DNA of 64,000 bases. Origin: Leptodactylus fallax (lineage: Eukaryota > Chordata > Amphibia > Anura > Leptodactylidae). Below are positions 46,050 through 57,735 of the stretch, piece after piece. The notes under the pieces were generated by a model. That model saw only the letters and a list, made by a program, of their open reading frames with translations. It was not told where the DNA came from and made no database searches. Location: NCBI GenBank assembly GCA_947044405.1, contig CAMRHE010000168.1, positions 3,722,001-3,786,000 on the forward strand, given 5' to 3'. The first letter of the stretch is position 1, and each line of letters starts with the position of its first letter. The position numbers were made by a program, and so were the translations under genes.

Positions 46050-47349
46050 ATATTTTAATAGTTGGTGTGGCTGAGACATGGCTAGATTCCTCACATGATT
46101 GGGCTGTTAACATTCAGGGTCTTACACTCTTTCGCAAAGACAGGGCTAAAAGGAAGGGAGGTGAAGTGTGTATGTATGTCAGAAGTGGCATGAAAGTGAG
46201 TGTGAAAGAGGCAAACGTGGGTGAAGATTATGAGGATGAGGAATCCTTGTGGGTGGAATTGCATAAGGATGTGACCACTGATAAAATACTTTTTGGTATA
46301 ATCTGTAGACCCCCCCCCCCAACATAATTAAGGAGTTAGAGGGTCAGTTGCATAAGGAAATTGAGTGGGTGGCACAAGAAGGTAAGGTGGTCTTGATGGG
46401 AGATTTTCACTACCCGGATATTGACTGGGGTCATGGTACTGCATCATCTGTAAAGGGGAGGAAATTCATCAACTTGTTGCAGGACAATTTTATGGTCCAG
46501 CTTGTAGAAGATCCAACTAAATGGGATGCTCTGCTGGATCTGATCATCTCTAATAATGCGTGACTTTTTGGAAATTATTCCAGGTTCAGGGCTGCACTTC
46601 AGGATATAGACTGGGAACAGCTATTGTCAAATAGTGATACAGAGGTTAAGTGGGAGACATTTAAATCTACATTGAGCAAGTATATAGCAAAATGTATACC
46701 CATAAAGAACAAGTATAAGCATCTTAAATTACTCCCCCCCCCCCCCCCCCCCAATGACTTACAGATCTGGTTAAAAGGGCAATAAACAATAAAAAAACAG
46801 GCATTTAAAAATATAAATCTGAAGAATAAGATGTAGCCTTTCAGAATTACAAAGCTCTTAATACAATCTGTAAAAGGGAAATAGAATCAGCTAAGATATA
46901 TAATGAAAGCAGGTGGACATGGAAAGCAAAACTAACCCCCAAAAATTCTTTAAATATATAAATGCAAAAAAACCAAGGACAGAACAGGTAGGTCCCCTAA
47001 ATAATAGTAATGGAGAGTTGGTCACGGGGATCAAAAAAAAAACAGAGCTACTAGATGGGTTCTTTATCTCTGTGTATACAGGAGAACAGGAGGTAGTTGA
47101 GGTAAATGTCACTAATACATCAACCAATATATTAAACTGGATAAACATAGAAATGGTCCAAGGCAAGCTAAACAAATTAAATTCAAGCAAGGCTCTGAGT
47201 CCAAATGGATTACACCCATGAGTACTTAAAGAACTCAGTCCCGTCATTGCTGTATTCCTTTTCTTAAATTTTAAAGATTCTCTTGTGACTGGTACAGTGG
47301 CAAGGGACTGGCGCAAGTCAAATGTGGTGCCTATTTTCAAAAAAGGGTT
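46050..47349 (+). pseudogene. CR1-type LINE ORF2 fragment B (endonuclease to start of RT)
   Basis: IVGVAETWLDSSHDW near 46058 and LFRKDRAKRKGGEVCMYV are the catalytic Glu region of the apurinic-like endonuclease. VVLMGDFHYPDIDWGH near 46390 is the GDFN-type block (Asn replaced by His), followed by DLIISN. After a C16 run and two stops comes the linker (KAINNKK, YKALN, KREIESAK). NPQKFFKYINAKK (46932) and LNKLNSSKALSPNGLHP (47170) correspond to the N-terminal entry of the reverse transcriptase, where SPGPDGIHP is usual. It stops after NVVPIFKKG at 47349, so the RT catalytic core is absent. Frames change at least four times. Confidence 0.8.
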
Positions 47350-47700
47350 TTAGGTCTTCTTCAGGCGAACCCTAAATTGTTTGGGGTCACCACCCACAGA
47401 TCATTATTATACTCTGAGGTCTCTTCAGGCCCTAGAGTATAATAATTGGAGGCCAAGCAAATAAAAAAAAAAAAACAAAAAAAAAAAACACTTGTACTTT
47501 CTTGGGCTCTACCACAGCATCTGATCTTCTTTTCCAGGCATCCCTGATGTCTTCTGGCCTTCTCACTGATGTCAGCGACCCTCAATCATGGCTGAGGCCT
47601 ATGATTGGGCCACATCAGTCATATGGGGGAGAGGGGGTGCTGATGTCACATGCTTTGAGAAAAGGCCTGTGATTGGATGATATCTCTGGAATAATACAGG
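47350..47700. other. Unassigned sequence after the LINE
   Basis: CTCTGAGGTCTCTTCAGGCC and a mirrored CCTAGAGTATAATAATT around 47400-47450 hint at a short inverted repeat (GAGTATAATAAT on both strands). No class can be given. Confidence 0.4.
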
Positions 47701-47985
47701 TGGAACTATGATCATTTGAAAACAGAAAGATATATAATGCCAAAGATATAACTGCTTGAAGTGACCTCCCTCAGCCTCATCTTCCCTGCATTTTATAAGA
47801 ACCCAAACACCCAATTGACAGTGTGCAGATTTAAACTTTGAATACAGAATTATTTAAGCTTTGAATACAGAATCATGGTAATTTATAAAGAAGAGCAAAA
47901 TTTCACAAAAAAGAGCTAAAATTAATTAATAAAGTATATTACAAAATGTATTAAATGCTGCCAGAAAATCAAAAGTTGTTAGTGT
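47700..47985. repeat. Half copy of the palindromic repeat seen at 56165-56935
   Basis: ACTTTGAATACAGAA, AATTTCACA, TTAATAAAGTATATTACAAA and CTGCCAGAAAATCAAAAG occur in the same order as the right arm at 56770-56905. The left arm is missing. Confidence 0.65.
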
Positions 47986-48661
47986 ACAATATTGTATACA
48001 TTATTTTAATATGCCTCAATATTTTTGTATTATATTTCTTGTATTTAGCACAGTGATGGATTGAGAATAGCCAAGTATTGTTTAGCACATGTGCACTTTT
48101 CTAAGCTGCTCTTTCACAACATAACAGTTCTACCTTTTTTTCAGTTACTACTTTGCCATTGGCGATCAACCAACTAATTCCTGTGGGAATTTCCCTTATA
48201 CTTGAAGATGCTTGTAAGATGTCAATTATCTAAGGATGCTTGGCAAGAACAACACATCTGACCAAAGAACGCATACTAGAATTGTATGTGAACATCAATT
48301 AACTGAAACACATCAGATAACTACAACACATCTAGTATTTAGCTATAGTCTTCAGGTAGACATAACTGGCGCTGAGCTTAGGCAATGATTCTCAAAGAAT
48401 TTATATTAACTTTTTTCTTTATGTGTTGGAAGCATTATAGCAGTCAGTTTTCATTTTAGAGCCATACTGACCACACTTTTGTGCTTTCCAATAAAAATGG
48501 ATCAACGGCAGTTGTTTTGACATTATAGTCAATGTAAAACTGATCCAAATAGAGGGTGCATCCACTTGCATCCATTTCTACTTAAAAAAATTGGGTGTAT
48601 TAAATAAATCTGGTAAACAGAATGCAAAAATATGATCTGAAGAGGCTTTAAGTTCTTTTAA

Positions 48662-48960
48662 AGAGAACCTATCATCACTTCGAACAACTCCAGAGCTTTA
48701 TATCCTTAATAGGCGCTGATGCTTAATAGCCACTGATTTATGCACAGTTGAAAATTTTTCTGTAGCCCCCACCAATCATGAGCAATCAGCGCAGCTAGTT
48801 TCAGTGCCTGATACATCAACTAGACTTTGTAATGTCAAGTCGATGGTGTCAGGCAGGAACAAATAGAGGGGTGTAACTCAGACTTCACTTTCTGAGGCAG
48901 ACAATATAAGCGGTCTGGATCTCACTCCCTTGGCTGCTCTTGCCTGACACCAACCACTTG
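48662..48960. repeat. Possible TTAA MITE end
   Basis: TTAA at 48658-48661 is followed by AGAGAACCTATCATCACTTC, a TTAA-MITE-like start. TGATACATCAACTAGACTTTG and (inverted) blocks near 48960 partly pair. The right end is not defined. Confidence 0.4.
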
Positions 48961-49219
48961 ACATTAGATAGTCTAACGAGAACAGGCATTACAAAACATA
49001 TGAATTTCAATGGGTCTATTCACATGGCACTATCAATGTCTATTTTGATGGACAAAGAAAGTGCATGTCAGATTTTTTTGATGGCTGTGAAAAACAGACT
49101 GCTAAAATAATGGACATATGAATAGACACACAGAATTCAATGTGTTCTCAAAAGGGATGTTTGATGGACATTGCAAAAATGGCCATCACATGTCCATTTT
49201 TTAACTGTCGTGTGAATAA

Positions 49220-49547
49220 GGGACCTTTCACACGACTGAGTCCTGTCCATGGAAAACGGTCCATGTGTGAGTTGTAGTACCCAGACTGAACTCAGCTGTG
49301 TGCATAGGAGTCAATGCATCATAACCAATTAAGATGCAGAAAGCTCCCAAATAGCCCAATCACGACAGTAATGAACTCATTATTGAACAGTAATGAACAG
49401 CTCATTACTTTAGAATTTGGAAGCTTATTCCATCAAAACTGAGTATGATGCAGTGACTCCTATGTACTCGGCCCAACTCAGTCCGGGAAATACAACCCGC
49501 ACACGAACTGTTTTCCATGAACGGGACTCGGTCGTGTGAAAGGGCCC
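49220..49547. repeat. Palindromic MITE with TWA target
   Basis: The ends GGGACCTTTCACACGACTGA and (inverted) GGGCCCTTTCACACGACCGA have TAA at 49217-49219 and TTA at 49548-49550. Arms pair through CGTTTTCC, GGGTTGTA-like and GGAGTCA blocks. It is 328 bp and Harbinger-like. Confidence 0.8.
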
Positions 49548-49672
49548 TTAGTCTTAAGTCTTTTTTTTTTATACTGTTTCTTCAATTTGTATCCACTTTT
49601 AGCTTGGCTCAAAAACCTGCATCCAAAACTGCCACAATATAAGAATTCACACAAGGCAGATTCATTCACTGA

Positions 49673-49742
49673 TTTGTAAAGTGCTGTGAAATATGTTGGC
49701 GCTATATAAATAAAATGATTGTTATTATTATTATTATTACGC
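49673..49742 (+). repeat. LINE/SINE 3' tail with ATT microsatellite
   Basis: TTGTAAAGTGCTGTGAAATA and TGTTGGCGCTATATAAATAA are the 3' tail also present in the SINE at 50105-50150, here followed by a TTA/ATT run. It is a severely 5'-truncated L2/CR1-type insertion. Confidence 0.8.
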
Positions 49743-49911
49743 TGATAAATGAATAGGACAGTTAAAAAAAATTCAGCAACAAAATCTGCGGCTGTAATAT
49801 AATCTGGATAATGCAGACATACAGTATTGTAGCCATAATTCAGGATATTTATAAATCAAAAGCAGTAATGGTTCCACAACATGTGAAAAGTACAAATCTT
49901 TTCATTTTTCT

Positions 49912-50160
49912 GCACGGTGGCTCAGTGGTTAGCACTGCCGCCTTGCAGCACTGGAGTCCTGGGTTCTAACCCTGCCAAGAACAACATCTGCAAGGAGTTT
50001 GTATGTTCTCCCTGTGTTTGCGTGGGGTTTCCTCCCACACTCCAAAGACATACTGATAGGGAATATAGATTGTGAGCCCTACATGGGACAGTGACTGACA
50101 ATGTCTGTAAAGAGTTGCAGAATATGTTGGTGCTATATAAGTAAGCATAAAATAAAAAAA
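49912..50160 (+). repeat. tRNA-headed SINE
   Basis: The head contains an A-box-like TGGCTCAGTGGTTAGCACTG and a B-box-like GGGTTCTAACCC. The body has GCAAGGAGTTTGTATGTTCT and GGGTTTCCTCCCACACTCC. The tail is TGTAAAGAGTTGCAG..GTTGGTGCTATATAAGTAA, shared with an L2/CR1-type LINE end, then A-rich. The tRNA part does not fold into a full cloverleaf, so it is not a tRNA gene. Confidence 0.85.
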
Positions 50161-50369
50161 AATTTCTAAATTTTCAGTTTTTCTGAGAAGGTTCTCCTTT
50201 TGGTTTTTGGCTTACAAATACTGATACAAAACACTAACGAAATACCAATTAAAATTTAGTGGTGGTGTGATAAGTGCAGCTTGCACTTTACACGTCAGTG
50301 ATGTCAGAGTAATTGGTCACATGGGCTGTTTGCATCTCAGTCTCATTTAAGTGAATGGGGCTGAGCTGT

Positions 50370-50526
50370 AATGCCAAACACAACTGCTATACAGTGAGGG
50401 TGAGCTGCAGCCTCTTCTAACAGTTAATCGATAGTGGTTCCAGGGGTTGGACTTACACTGATCTGATACTGATGACCTATTCTAAGGATAGGTCATCTAT
50501 ATCATAATCCTGGAAATACCCCTTAA
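50370..50526. repeat. MITE fragment ending in CCCTTAA
   Basis: GATACTGATGACCTATTCTA followed by its inverted block GGATAGGTCATCTATATC, then ATACCCCTTAA, is a common palindromic end. It is related to 5790-5900. Confidence 0.6.
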
Positions 50527-50754
50527 ATTCAGTTAATTTCTATGTAAGATCTGGCTGCATAGGTAAAACTGCATAGAGTCACCCACATTCCGATGCGCAG
50601 TCTTAGTGAGAACTTAAGCTTGAATTTTCTGGCTTCTTATTCTTGAAGGGATAAATCTGACAAGTCTGCAGTTATTAAACGTACACTTATGCTGCAAATA
50701 CTAACTTAGAACATTTAGAAATTTACAACCAGTCCATTCCATTGTGGTACTTAC

Positions 50755-50835
50755 TGAATTAATGATCCCTCCCAAAGCTTTAAATCCACCTTCAACAGCA
50801 AACACATGTTCTTCTGAGTCAGCAATTTTTATCAG
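50755..50835 (-). CDS. ANTXRL: ANTXR-family receptor, von Willebrand A domain exon (3rd in window)
   Basis: This 81-bp exon (27 codons, phase 0 at both ends) has acceptor ...TTTTCTAAAG and donor GTAAGTACCA. It reads LIKIADSEEHVFAVEGGF then KALGGIINS. IADS..HVF.V..GF.AL is the last helix and strand region of the A domain in all three receptor paralogues. HVFAVE rather than (H/Q)VFPV, together with GFKAL, agrees with ANTXRL as I remember it. The flanking introns are 4.2 kb (upstream) and 17.1 kb (downstream). No defect is seen. Confidence 0.93.
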
Positions 50836-51223
50836 CTTTAGAAAATAAATGGAAACTGTTTAGAAAGCAAATACTTAGGTATGTGTCATGTCAAATTGAT
50901 GCTGGATGAAGCTCATTTCTATACTTTTAAAAATAAGGTTAATGATATCCAGTAACTTCTGGTAGGATTTTTTTTTCATTCTTCTCCTTTATCCATCTGT
51001 TAAATCCAATACATGGAATGATGGAAACAATACAAGTAATTTTAATAAACCAACAACAGTAACAAAAATAGATGCAAAAGAAATAATGGAAACAACACAA
51101 TGGGGAATTTTTACACAATTAAATTGTATACTATTTCTTTGGAAATAATGCCTATTTACATTTTTTACATTCTTAAAAAAGTTAATTACCAAGTTGTTCA
51201 CTGACACGGGCAAAATCAGTTTT

Positions 51224-51553
51224 TAACCCTATCCCACAGCAGACATTTTTTTATTTTAATTTTTTTACTCCCTGCCTTCCAAAAGCTATAACTTTTTTTA
51301 ATTTTTCCTTTCCCAGAGCTTTATGGGGCTTAATTTTTGTGGCACAAATGGTACGTCATCATGATATTATTTATTATTCTGTATAATGTACTGGGAAGCT
51401 GGAAAAAAATTCATAATGGGGTGGAATAAAAGAAAGTTGCGTTTGCACAATTTGCTTACGGGGTTTGTTTTTATGGTGTTTACTGTGCAGCCAAAATAAC
51501 ATATATAGTATAACAATATACGTTATAATAATGTTACGTTTTGACACCTTAAA

Positions 51554-51606
<53 letters not shown>

Positions 51607-52145
51607 ATATATTTCTTAGTGTTGCCATATTCTCAAACTCTAACTTATTTATATTACCATGTACAGGGCTGCATAAAGTGTCTTTTTTGGGGGGGCCAGA
51701 AGTACTTTTCATTTATACCATTTTGGGAAATGTGTGATGTTTTGACCACTTTTTATTAAAATTTTTATGGGGGGCAAAACATTGAAAAAAATGGAGGTTT
51801 AGCTCTTGTGATATTCTTTCCTTGCTATGATGTTCACCATATGGAAAATATATTTTTATAATTTGGGCATTTTCAGACGAAGGACATTTTTATTTACTTT
51901 TATATCTGATCTAAGGAATAACAAGAACTTTTATTATTATTTATGTTTTTTATTTAATTTTTTTTACTTTTATTTTTAGATCCCCCCTAGATGTCTTGAA
52001 CCCCATCCCTAACAATGCTCTACAATACTAATACACTGCAATACAACGCAGAGTTAATGCCTGTGATTAATGTGGGCACTGATCATGGGCATTGCCAGAG
52101 GGTAGACTTGACAGCTTTGATCATTCGCCGTATTTAAAGACACCC
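51224..52145 (+). repeat. Second copy of the interspersed repeat, uninterrupted
   Basis: Blocks TGTATAATGTACTGGGAAGC, TGTTTTGACCACTTTTTATT and TATCTGATCTAAGGAATAAC match 18446-19056 and 22892-23098 in order. No hAT element is present at the corresponding point. It contains a TA microsatellite. Confidence 0.7.
51558..51612. repeat. (TA)n microsatellite
   Basis: An almost pure AT dinucleotide run of about 55 bp, with one TTTATA break. Confidence 0.95.
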
Positions 52146-52479
52146 CACTCTAATTGCCAAACTTCTGCCACCACTATATCTGTATAAAATAAATGCATAA
52201 ATAGTATTTGCTAAATCTCATATATTGGAAATCTCATATAGCCATACTGTATTCACAATAGAACAAAGAACTACTCTAATGTCTACTGTAATGTGTAATG
52301 TAATAGTTTTGTATTGTATTGTACTTGCCACCATGGTAAACCAATTTCCACTTCAAATTCGTAAAGTTTACTTCAGTTCTATTCTATCCTATTCTAGAAC
52401 ACATACCAGAAATTGAAAGTTAGACATTTTTTCATGTGATTTGATAAATTAACTAATTTAGAAATGAATGGCAGCAACA

Positions 52480-53660
52480 TATCTCAAAAAGGTTGGTATA
52501 GAGCCATGTCTACCATTGTGCAGCATCTCATCTTATTTTTACAACAGTCTATAAACGTATGGGAAGTAAGGAAACCAATTACTGGAGTTTTGGAAGAGCA
52601 ATGTTGTCCCATTATTATCTGAGGTAGGATACTAACTGCTCAACACTGGATCTTCTGGGTCATTTTAGCCGAATTGTTTCATAATGTACCAAATGTTTTC
52701 TATTGGTGAAAGGAGTGGACTGGAGGCAGGCAAGTTTAGCATCCGGACTTTTCTTCTGCTTTGCATTGATGTGCAAGATGTGCTATTTGCCCATGCCACA
52801 GGCGCTAATGCAACCCCATACCATCAGAAATGCAGACTTTTGAACTGTGTGCAGATAACAAACTGGATGTTCCTCTCCTCTTGAGTCCACTGGACACAGG
52901 GTCTGTAGTTTCCATAAAATTTCAAATTTTGATCCATCTGACCATAGAACCGTTTTCCATTTTGCCTAAGTCCATTTTAAATAAGATTTGGCCCAGAGAA
53001 GATGGCAACATTTCTAGATTGTGTTCATATATGGCTTCTTCTTTGTATGATACAGCTTTAACTTGAATTTATGGTTTTCGCGGCAAACTGTGTTCACATA
53101 TAATGATTTCTGGAAGTATTTCTGAGCTCATGCAGTGATTTGCATTACTGATTCATGCCTGTTTTTAATGACGTGCGGTCTGAGGGCCCATAAATCATGA
53201 GCATCCAGTACCGATTGCCAGCCTTGTCCCTTCTCCACATGGAATTCTCCAGATTCTCTGAATCGTTTGATGATGTTATGTATTGTGGAATGTTGTAATA
53301 TTTAAAGTAATTTTTATTACATTTTTCCACAATTTTTAGGTGCAGATTTTCACATATTTGGGAACCTGACCATCATTACTTCTGAGAGACTTTGCCTCTT
53401 AACATGCTTTTTTTTATACATGTAAGTCAGGTAAGTTAGTTGAAAATTGACCCTCCAACTGTTTTTCATTGGTATCATTTACTTTTCAAGTCTTTTGTTA
53501 ACCTTGTCCCAGCTTTTTTGAGCTGTGTTGCTGCCATCCATTTCTAAATTTGTTATTTTTTTCAAAGGAAATGGAAAATGTCTAACTTTCATTGTATTCT
53601 TGTTTACTTTACATTTTACACAACATCCCAACTTTTTTGGAAATTGATTTTAGATGTAGA
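52480..53660 (-). mobile_element. Decayed Tc1/mariner-type transposon
   Basis: The ends AACATATCTCAAAAAGGTTG and (inverted) CCAAAAAAGTTGGGATGTTG share AAAAAGTTGGTA/GGA. On the minus strand near 52800-52850, SAFLMVWGCISACGMGK is the glycine-rich block preceding the second catalytic Asp in Tc1-type transposases. KFDGSKFE (near 52940) and the N-terminal SLRSN (near 53385) are in order, with many stops. The C-terminal third is largely deleted near 52740. The family name is uncertain. Confidence 0.6.
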
Positions 53661-53874
53661 AAAGTGGAAAAATGTCATATTAATGTACAACCCAATCAAC
53701 CTGAGATCAATTGTTGTGACAACAGTTGGTATAAGACATTAGCGTATCTTTGAGAATTAGCAACATATAGCAGTCATACAAGTTAAGAGGTCACAAACGT
53801 TTAAGGGAAAATCTGCTTTAACAGAAACCCCAAGGCATAGTCTCTGTAAGCATACCATTTGCTAGATTGCTTAA

Positions 53875-54320
53875 AGAGGGTGTCTGGGGAAAAAAAATAT
53901 TTTTAAAATAGGCCAGGAGAGGTGAAAAAAATTTTTAAAAAATCATACTCATTTGTCCTCGGTGCTCCGATGTCCTCCCAGTGCGGTCTAGTCCTTCTTC
54001 TAGGCTGTCTTCTTAAACTGAAACTGCTCACTGGCTGTGATGTCCCGGATCCCTTCCACTGAAGCCGCTGATTGGCCTCAGCGGCCTCAGGAAGAGACCC
54101 CGGGACATCACAGGTAGTGACGTCACATACCCTTCGCTGAGGCCGCTGATTGGCCTCAACAGTCACGTGTGGCCGGGACTTCCGCTGGAAGATAACAATG
54201 GACAGGCAGGACTGGACCATGCTGGGAGGCATTGGAGCAATGGGGAAAGGTGAGTATGATTTTTTTTTTTCACCTCCCCCGGCCTATTTAAAATATAAAA
54301 GTTTTGTCTGGACAACCCCT
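53875..54320. repeat. TTAA MITE family 3, copy B
   Basis: TTAA lies at 53871-53874 and 54321-54324, with ends AGAGGGTGTCTGGGG and (inverted) AGGGGTTGTCCAGAC. Mirrored arms include ATATTTTTAAAATAGGCC and TCATACTCA. The centre carries repeated GGCCGCTGATTGGCCTCA blocks. It is palindromic, which explains opposed open frames. Confidence 0.85.
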
Positions 54321-54324
54321 TTAA

Positions 54325-55076
54325 CAATAAGCCTATGTTCACAGGTGACTACCCCAAAAGCCTCATTCAGACGGCAATGTTCTGGTCAGTATTTTGCATC
54401 AATATGTGCAAGCCAAACCCAGGAGTGGAAACATAGAAGAGGTGCTACCTTGCTATTAAAAAAAATTTTTCTGTTTGTGTTCAACTCCAGGTTTTGGCTA
54501 AGTGATGCAAAATGCAGAATACTGCCTAATGACAGCTAAGACCTTATTCCCATGTCGGCGTTTTGGTTTTGAATTAAAATCACTGATGCAAAATACTGGA
54601 ATGGAAAATACTGAGTGGAAACATGCTTCATGGTTTTGCCTTAGCTTGACTGGGCATGAATCTCAGTTCTACATTCCTGAACAGAACACTTTTTCTTCAC
54701 TTGCATATGAATAAAACAAAGATTTACATGAAAATGGGGCTCCAAAGTTGAATAACAGAGACATGTTTGGAAACTACTGAATCACCTCTACAAGGTACTG
54801 GGAATAGATTTATCACCAATTTGCTGCCATCAGACTCCCTAGAAGATATGTCATATATTGCAGAAAACAAAACAAAATTCTGGTTCTTTAAAGGTTTAGG
54901 AAAAGCTTTGATACCATATGAAAACATCATTGGCACCCAATAGAGTCTGTACAGCAACACATGGAGGCTGTATAGCTTCATACTAAGGTGCCATACAGCC
55001 TTCCTGCAGTTCCATGTGCATTAACTTGTGCATCTAACTAAAATGAATTCAACCTACACAGTCATTTTGTACTAAC
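54325..55076. other. Intron near exon 2
   Basis: Around 54340-54620 there is a diffuse inverted pairing (GATGCAAAATGCAGAATACT, AGTATTTTGCATCA), probably another degraded palindromic repeat. No exon is seen. Confidence 0.45.
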
Positions 55077-55145
55077 CTGATCATACTTGAAATCCAAAAC
55101 TCCAACACAGTAGACTCTTGCTCCCATAACTCGAGCTTTATCAGC
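55077..55145 (-). CDS. ANTXRL: ANTXR-family receptor, von Willebrand A domain exon (2nd in window)
   Basis: This 69-bp exon (23 codons, phase 0) has acceptor ...TTATTGCAG and donor GTTAGTACAA. It reads [20 protein letters not shown] then YDQ. GA.VYCVGV.DF is the characteristic beta strand of the ANTXR A domain. The flanking KAR and DQ positions match my recollection of ANTXRL (EAQKAR..; ..DQI). A 93-bp intron separates it from the preceding exon. The donor is GTTAGT rather than GTAAGT, still a functional consensus. Confidence 0.93.
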
Positions 55146-55238
55146 CTGCAATAACAGAAAGAAAATGCACAGCATATTGAGCAACACTGCTAGTAAACAA
55201 ATGCAAAAGACTAACCAAAAATATAGAATAGCACTCAC

Positions 55239-55346
55239 CTCTTTTACCGTCAAAACAGGAATCTGGTCAGCCAGTTTTCCATCCGTCAATGCAATAATAA
55301 TAGTAGCAGTACTTCTTCCTCCTGCCTTCTCAATCTGCTCATTTGC
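55239..55346 (-). CDS. ANTXRL: ANTXR-family receptor, MIDAS-loop exon of the A domain (1st in window)
   Basis: This 108-bp exon (36 codons, phase 0) has acceptor ...TATTTTTATAG and donor GTGAGTGCTA. It reads [20 protein letters not shown] then [21 protein letters not shown] plus IIIALTDG(K/E)L is specific to the ANTXR family. The Asp of TDG is the third MIDAS motif, which coordinates the metal used in ligand binding. The DxSxS and threonine MIDAS parts, the signal peptide and the N-terminus would be in exons above this one, and I found none between 55347 and 64000. The ligand in this organism is unknown; known family members bind collagens and other matrix proteins. Confidence 0.94.
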
Positions 55347-56160
55347 CTATAAAAATATTGTTTTTTAGGTTGATGTTTTCTGGTCGAATTATTACATATT
55401 TGTGCACTTACCATGGAATATGTTCACTAATTACAACTCATCATTAACATTTTGTGTTTCTTGCAGTTAACACAGGAAAAATCCTCACATGATTTGAGCA
55501 TGTTACATGGGCGTATTCGGACCATGAAATAAGAACCTAATGTTGGCCATATTTACTTGACCAAACACTAAGCTAGGACCAGGACTCCAAGCCTCATAGT
55601 CCAAGCATCAAGACCCTGCCTCTTGGGGGACTATTCTCACTGTAATCATGTTTTCAGTGCAGAACAGTAGTCTCACGGGGAGGAATAAACTCCTAGCATC
55701 ATAGATGATTATGAGACTCACAACATTTTACAAATGGTTTAAGGGAGATGAGGCATCTAAATTTTTATCAGCATAAACATGCCCCTTTGTTGTAGGCTAT
55801 GTCCTGTTTACATGCCTCCTTCTGTGGACTTGGCTCCGTCCCCTGATAACACGGCATCACAGCACCATACACATAAAACTACAAAGGAGTGTTGGATTTT
55901 GGTAGTCTTCTGCACTGCTGGGAAATTTGCCATCTCTTCTGGGAGTGAAGTTCTCCTTTATCTGGAAGCCTCCCACACATTCAGAATTACTAAGAATGCC
56001 GTACCCAACTGAAATTAGGAGACAGAATTTTGTCACCAGAAACTGTCAGCAGTGGGAAAAACTCTAAATGACTTGTTCCTGTGCAAGATAAAAGTGCAAG
56101 ATAACAGCAAGGTATTATAAAATAGCTTCACATTTTTAATATTCTGTATCCTAAATGGTC
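55347..56160. other. Intron, no feature seen
   Basis: This stretch upstream of the MIDAS-loop exon was checked for a minus-strand exon ending in a HEG(L/I)-type helix, and none was found. The frame at 55779-56012 has no domain. Confidence 0.5.
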
Positions 56161-56164
56161 TTTT

Positions 56165-56935
56165 TATTAAAAAATTTTTGTCGAAAACTTTTGATTTTCT
56201 GGCAGTATTTGTGTCATTAATATATTTTGTAATATATTTTATTAACTAATTTTGACTCCTTTCTGTGAAATCCTGCATTTATTTATTCTTCCTCTTGCTT
56301 CTGTATTGAGAACTATTCCTGCCTCTCACTGAGTAACTGTGTATGGACCTGGAGTAGAGGCTTGGAGAAGGGGCTTTATGAAAAGTAGAGAAAATTAAGG
56401 TAAGGGAGAATCACGTCAAACAGTTATATCTCAAGCATTATAAAATGTAGAAACTTGATTTTGGTGTCATAAGACACCAAAAGCAATACACAGTCAGGAT
56501 TAAGATATTTATATGCAGCTGCATAGTGTAGATTATATAAAGATCCCAATCCCGACTGTGTTTTCAACCAGTTATATCTCTGGAAATGATATAGATAGCA
56601 CTGTCACTTATTGTGAATATCCTGTTTCATATGACACCAAAAGTTTCTATGTTTTATAACGCTCGAGATATGACTCTTTGAAGTGACTCTTCCCTACCCT
56701 CACTTTCTCTACATTTTACACAGCCCCGTACTTCAAGCTTGTACTCCATACACAGTTACTTAGGGGGAGGCAGGAAGAGCTCTCAATACAGAAGCAAGGG
56801 AAAGAATAAAAAAATACAGAATTTCACTGAAAGGAGCCACAATTTGTTAATAAAGTACATTACAAAATTTATTAATGACACAAATACTGCCAGAAAATCG
56901 AAAGTTTTCCGAATGTTTAGTTACGCTTTAAGTTG
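56165..56935. repeat. Large palindromic repeat, about 770 bp
   Basis: The left arm carries AAAACTTTTGATTTTCTGGC, TTAATATATTTTGTAATATA and TTCTGTATTGAGA. The right arm carries the inverted counterparts in mirrored order. An inner mirrored pair includes AACTTTTGGTGTCATA-like and ATACACAGT blocks. A half copy is at 47700-47985. Confidence 0.8.
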
Positions 56936-56939
56936 AGAA

Positions 56940-57735
56940 TGCTGCACCTCTCCCTTTGTTTTAGTGGCCAGGACATTACTTGTTTTGAATGCTCACAGAA
57001 GCAGTCGGTTGACTTCCGCACATTAGTATTGAGGGTGACATATTTCAAGTTGTTTCGATTACCATTATTAGTGTTTTTCAATCTAAGTGGCTTTATTTGC
57101 ATTTCCTATTCCAGGAAAAATGTAAATATGTATCTTTTATAAAAAAAAATCTTGGTGCCAGATAAAATTAGATGAGTGGTGGCTTTCTGATTGGGATATT
57201 AAAATGCAATATTAATATACTGTAGTAACTGAGCAAAATGTGAAATTGGTAACCATGTTCAAACTTTGGAAAAATAAAGGAAAAGCTCTAAATGATAACA
57301 GGTTGTCAATTGGGGTAGAAATATTGTTTGTGGTCTGTTCTAAGTTAATAAGGAATGACGTAGTCACCAGATGCTGTTCAGCTATATTTAGAATTTCAGA
57401 AAAGAAATGAAAACCACATGCTTCTCTGCTACATTTGCTGATTCACAGATCATTCTGAACTAATTTGTCTTAAACTGCATTGAAAACGAACACACAGAAT
57501 AACTTTTGTACTATTTATCTTAATATGTAGAAGAGTGACCCTGAACCTAATAGTAGAGACATTTTAGCTGAGTAAAATAGTGAAAGCATGTAATACACTT
57601 TGTATAAATCTAGTCATACGACCATACAGTAATGGACACAGAGAGACTAAAGCTTGGCTTCATAGTCACTGAATGGAGGTGTGTAAAATGAAACTCATCC
57701 TAAGCCACACAGTATACTATATTGTTTATGCTGTG
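56940..57735. other. Intron, no feature seen
   Basis: This is AT-rich intron. No exon or element is recognised. Confidence 0.5.

Noticed and set aside
49912..49990. A tRNA gene with A and B boxes
   Set aside because: The boxes are present, but the acceptor and anticodon stems do not form, and the sequence continues into a SINE body and LINE-like tail.
51465..51737. Open frame containing alternating Ile-Tyr
   Set aside because: It is produced by the TA microsatellite.
2545..55346. Reading the receptor gene as a toxin gene because of its family name
   Set aside because: It is a host membrane receptor of the ANTXR family with a von Willebrand A domain. No toxin gene is present.
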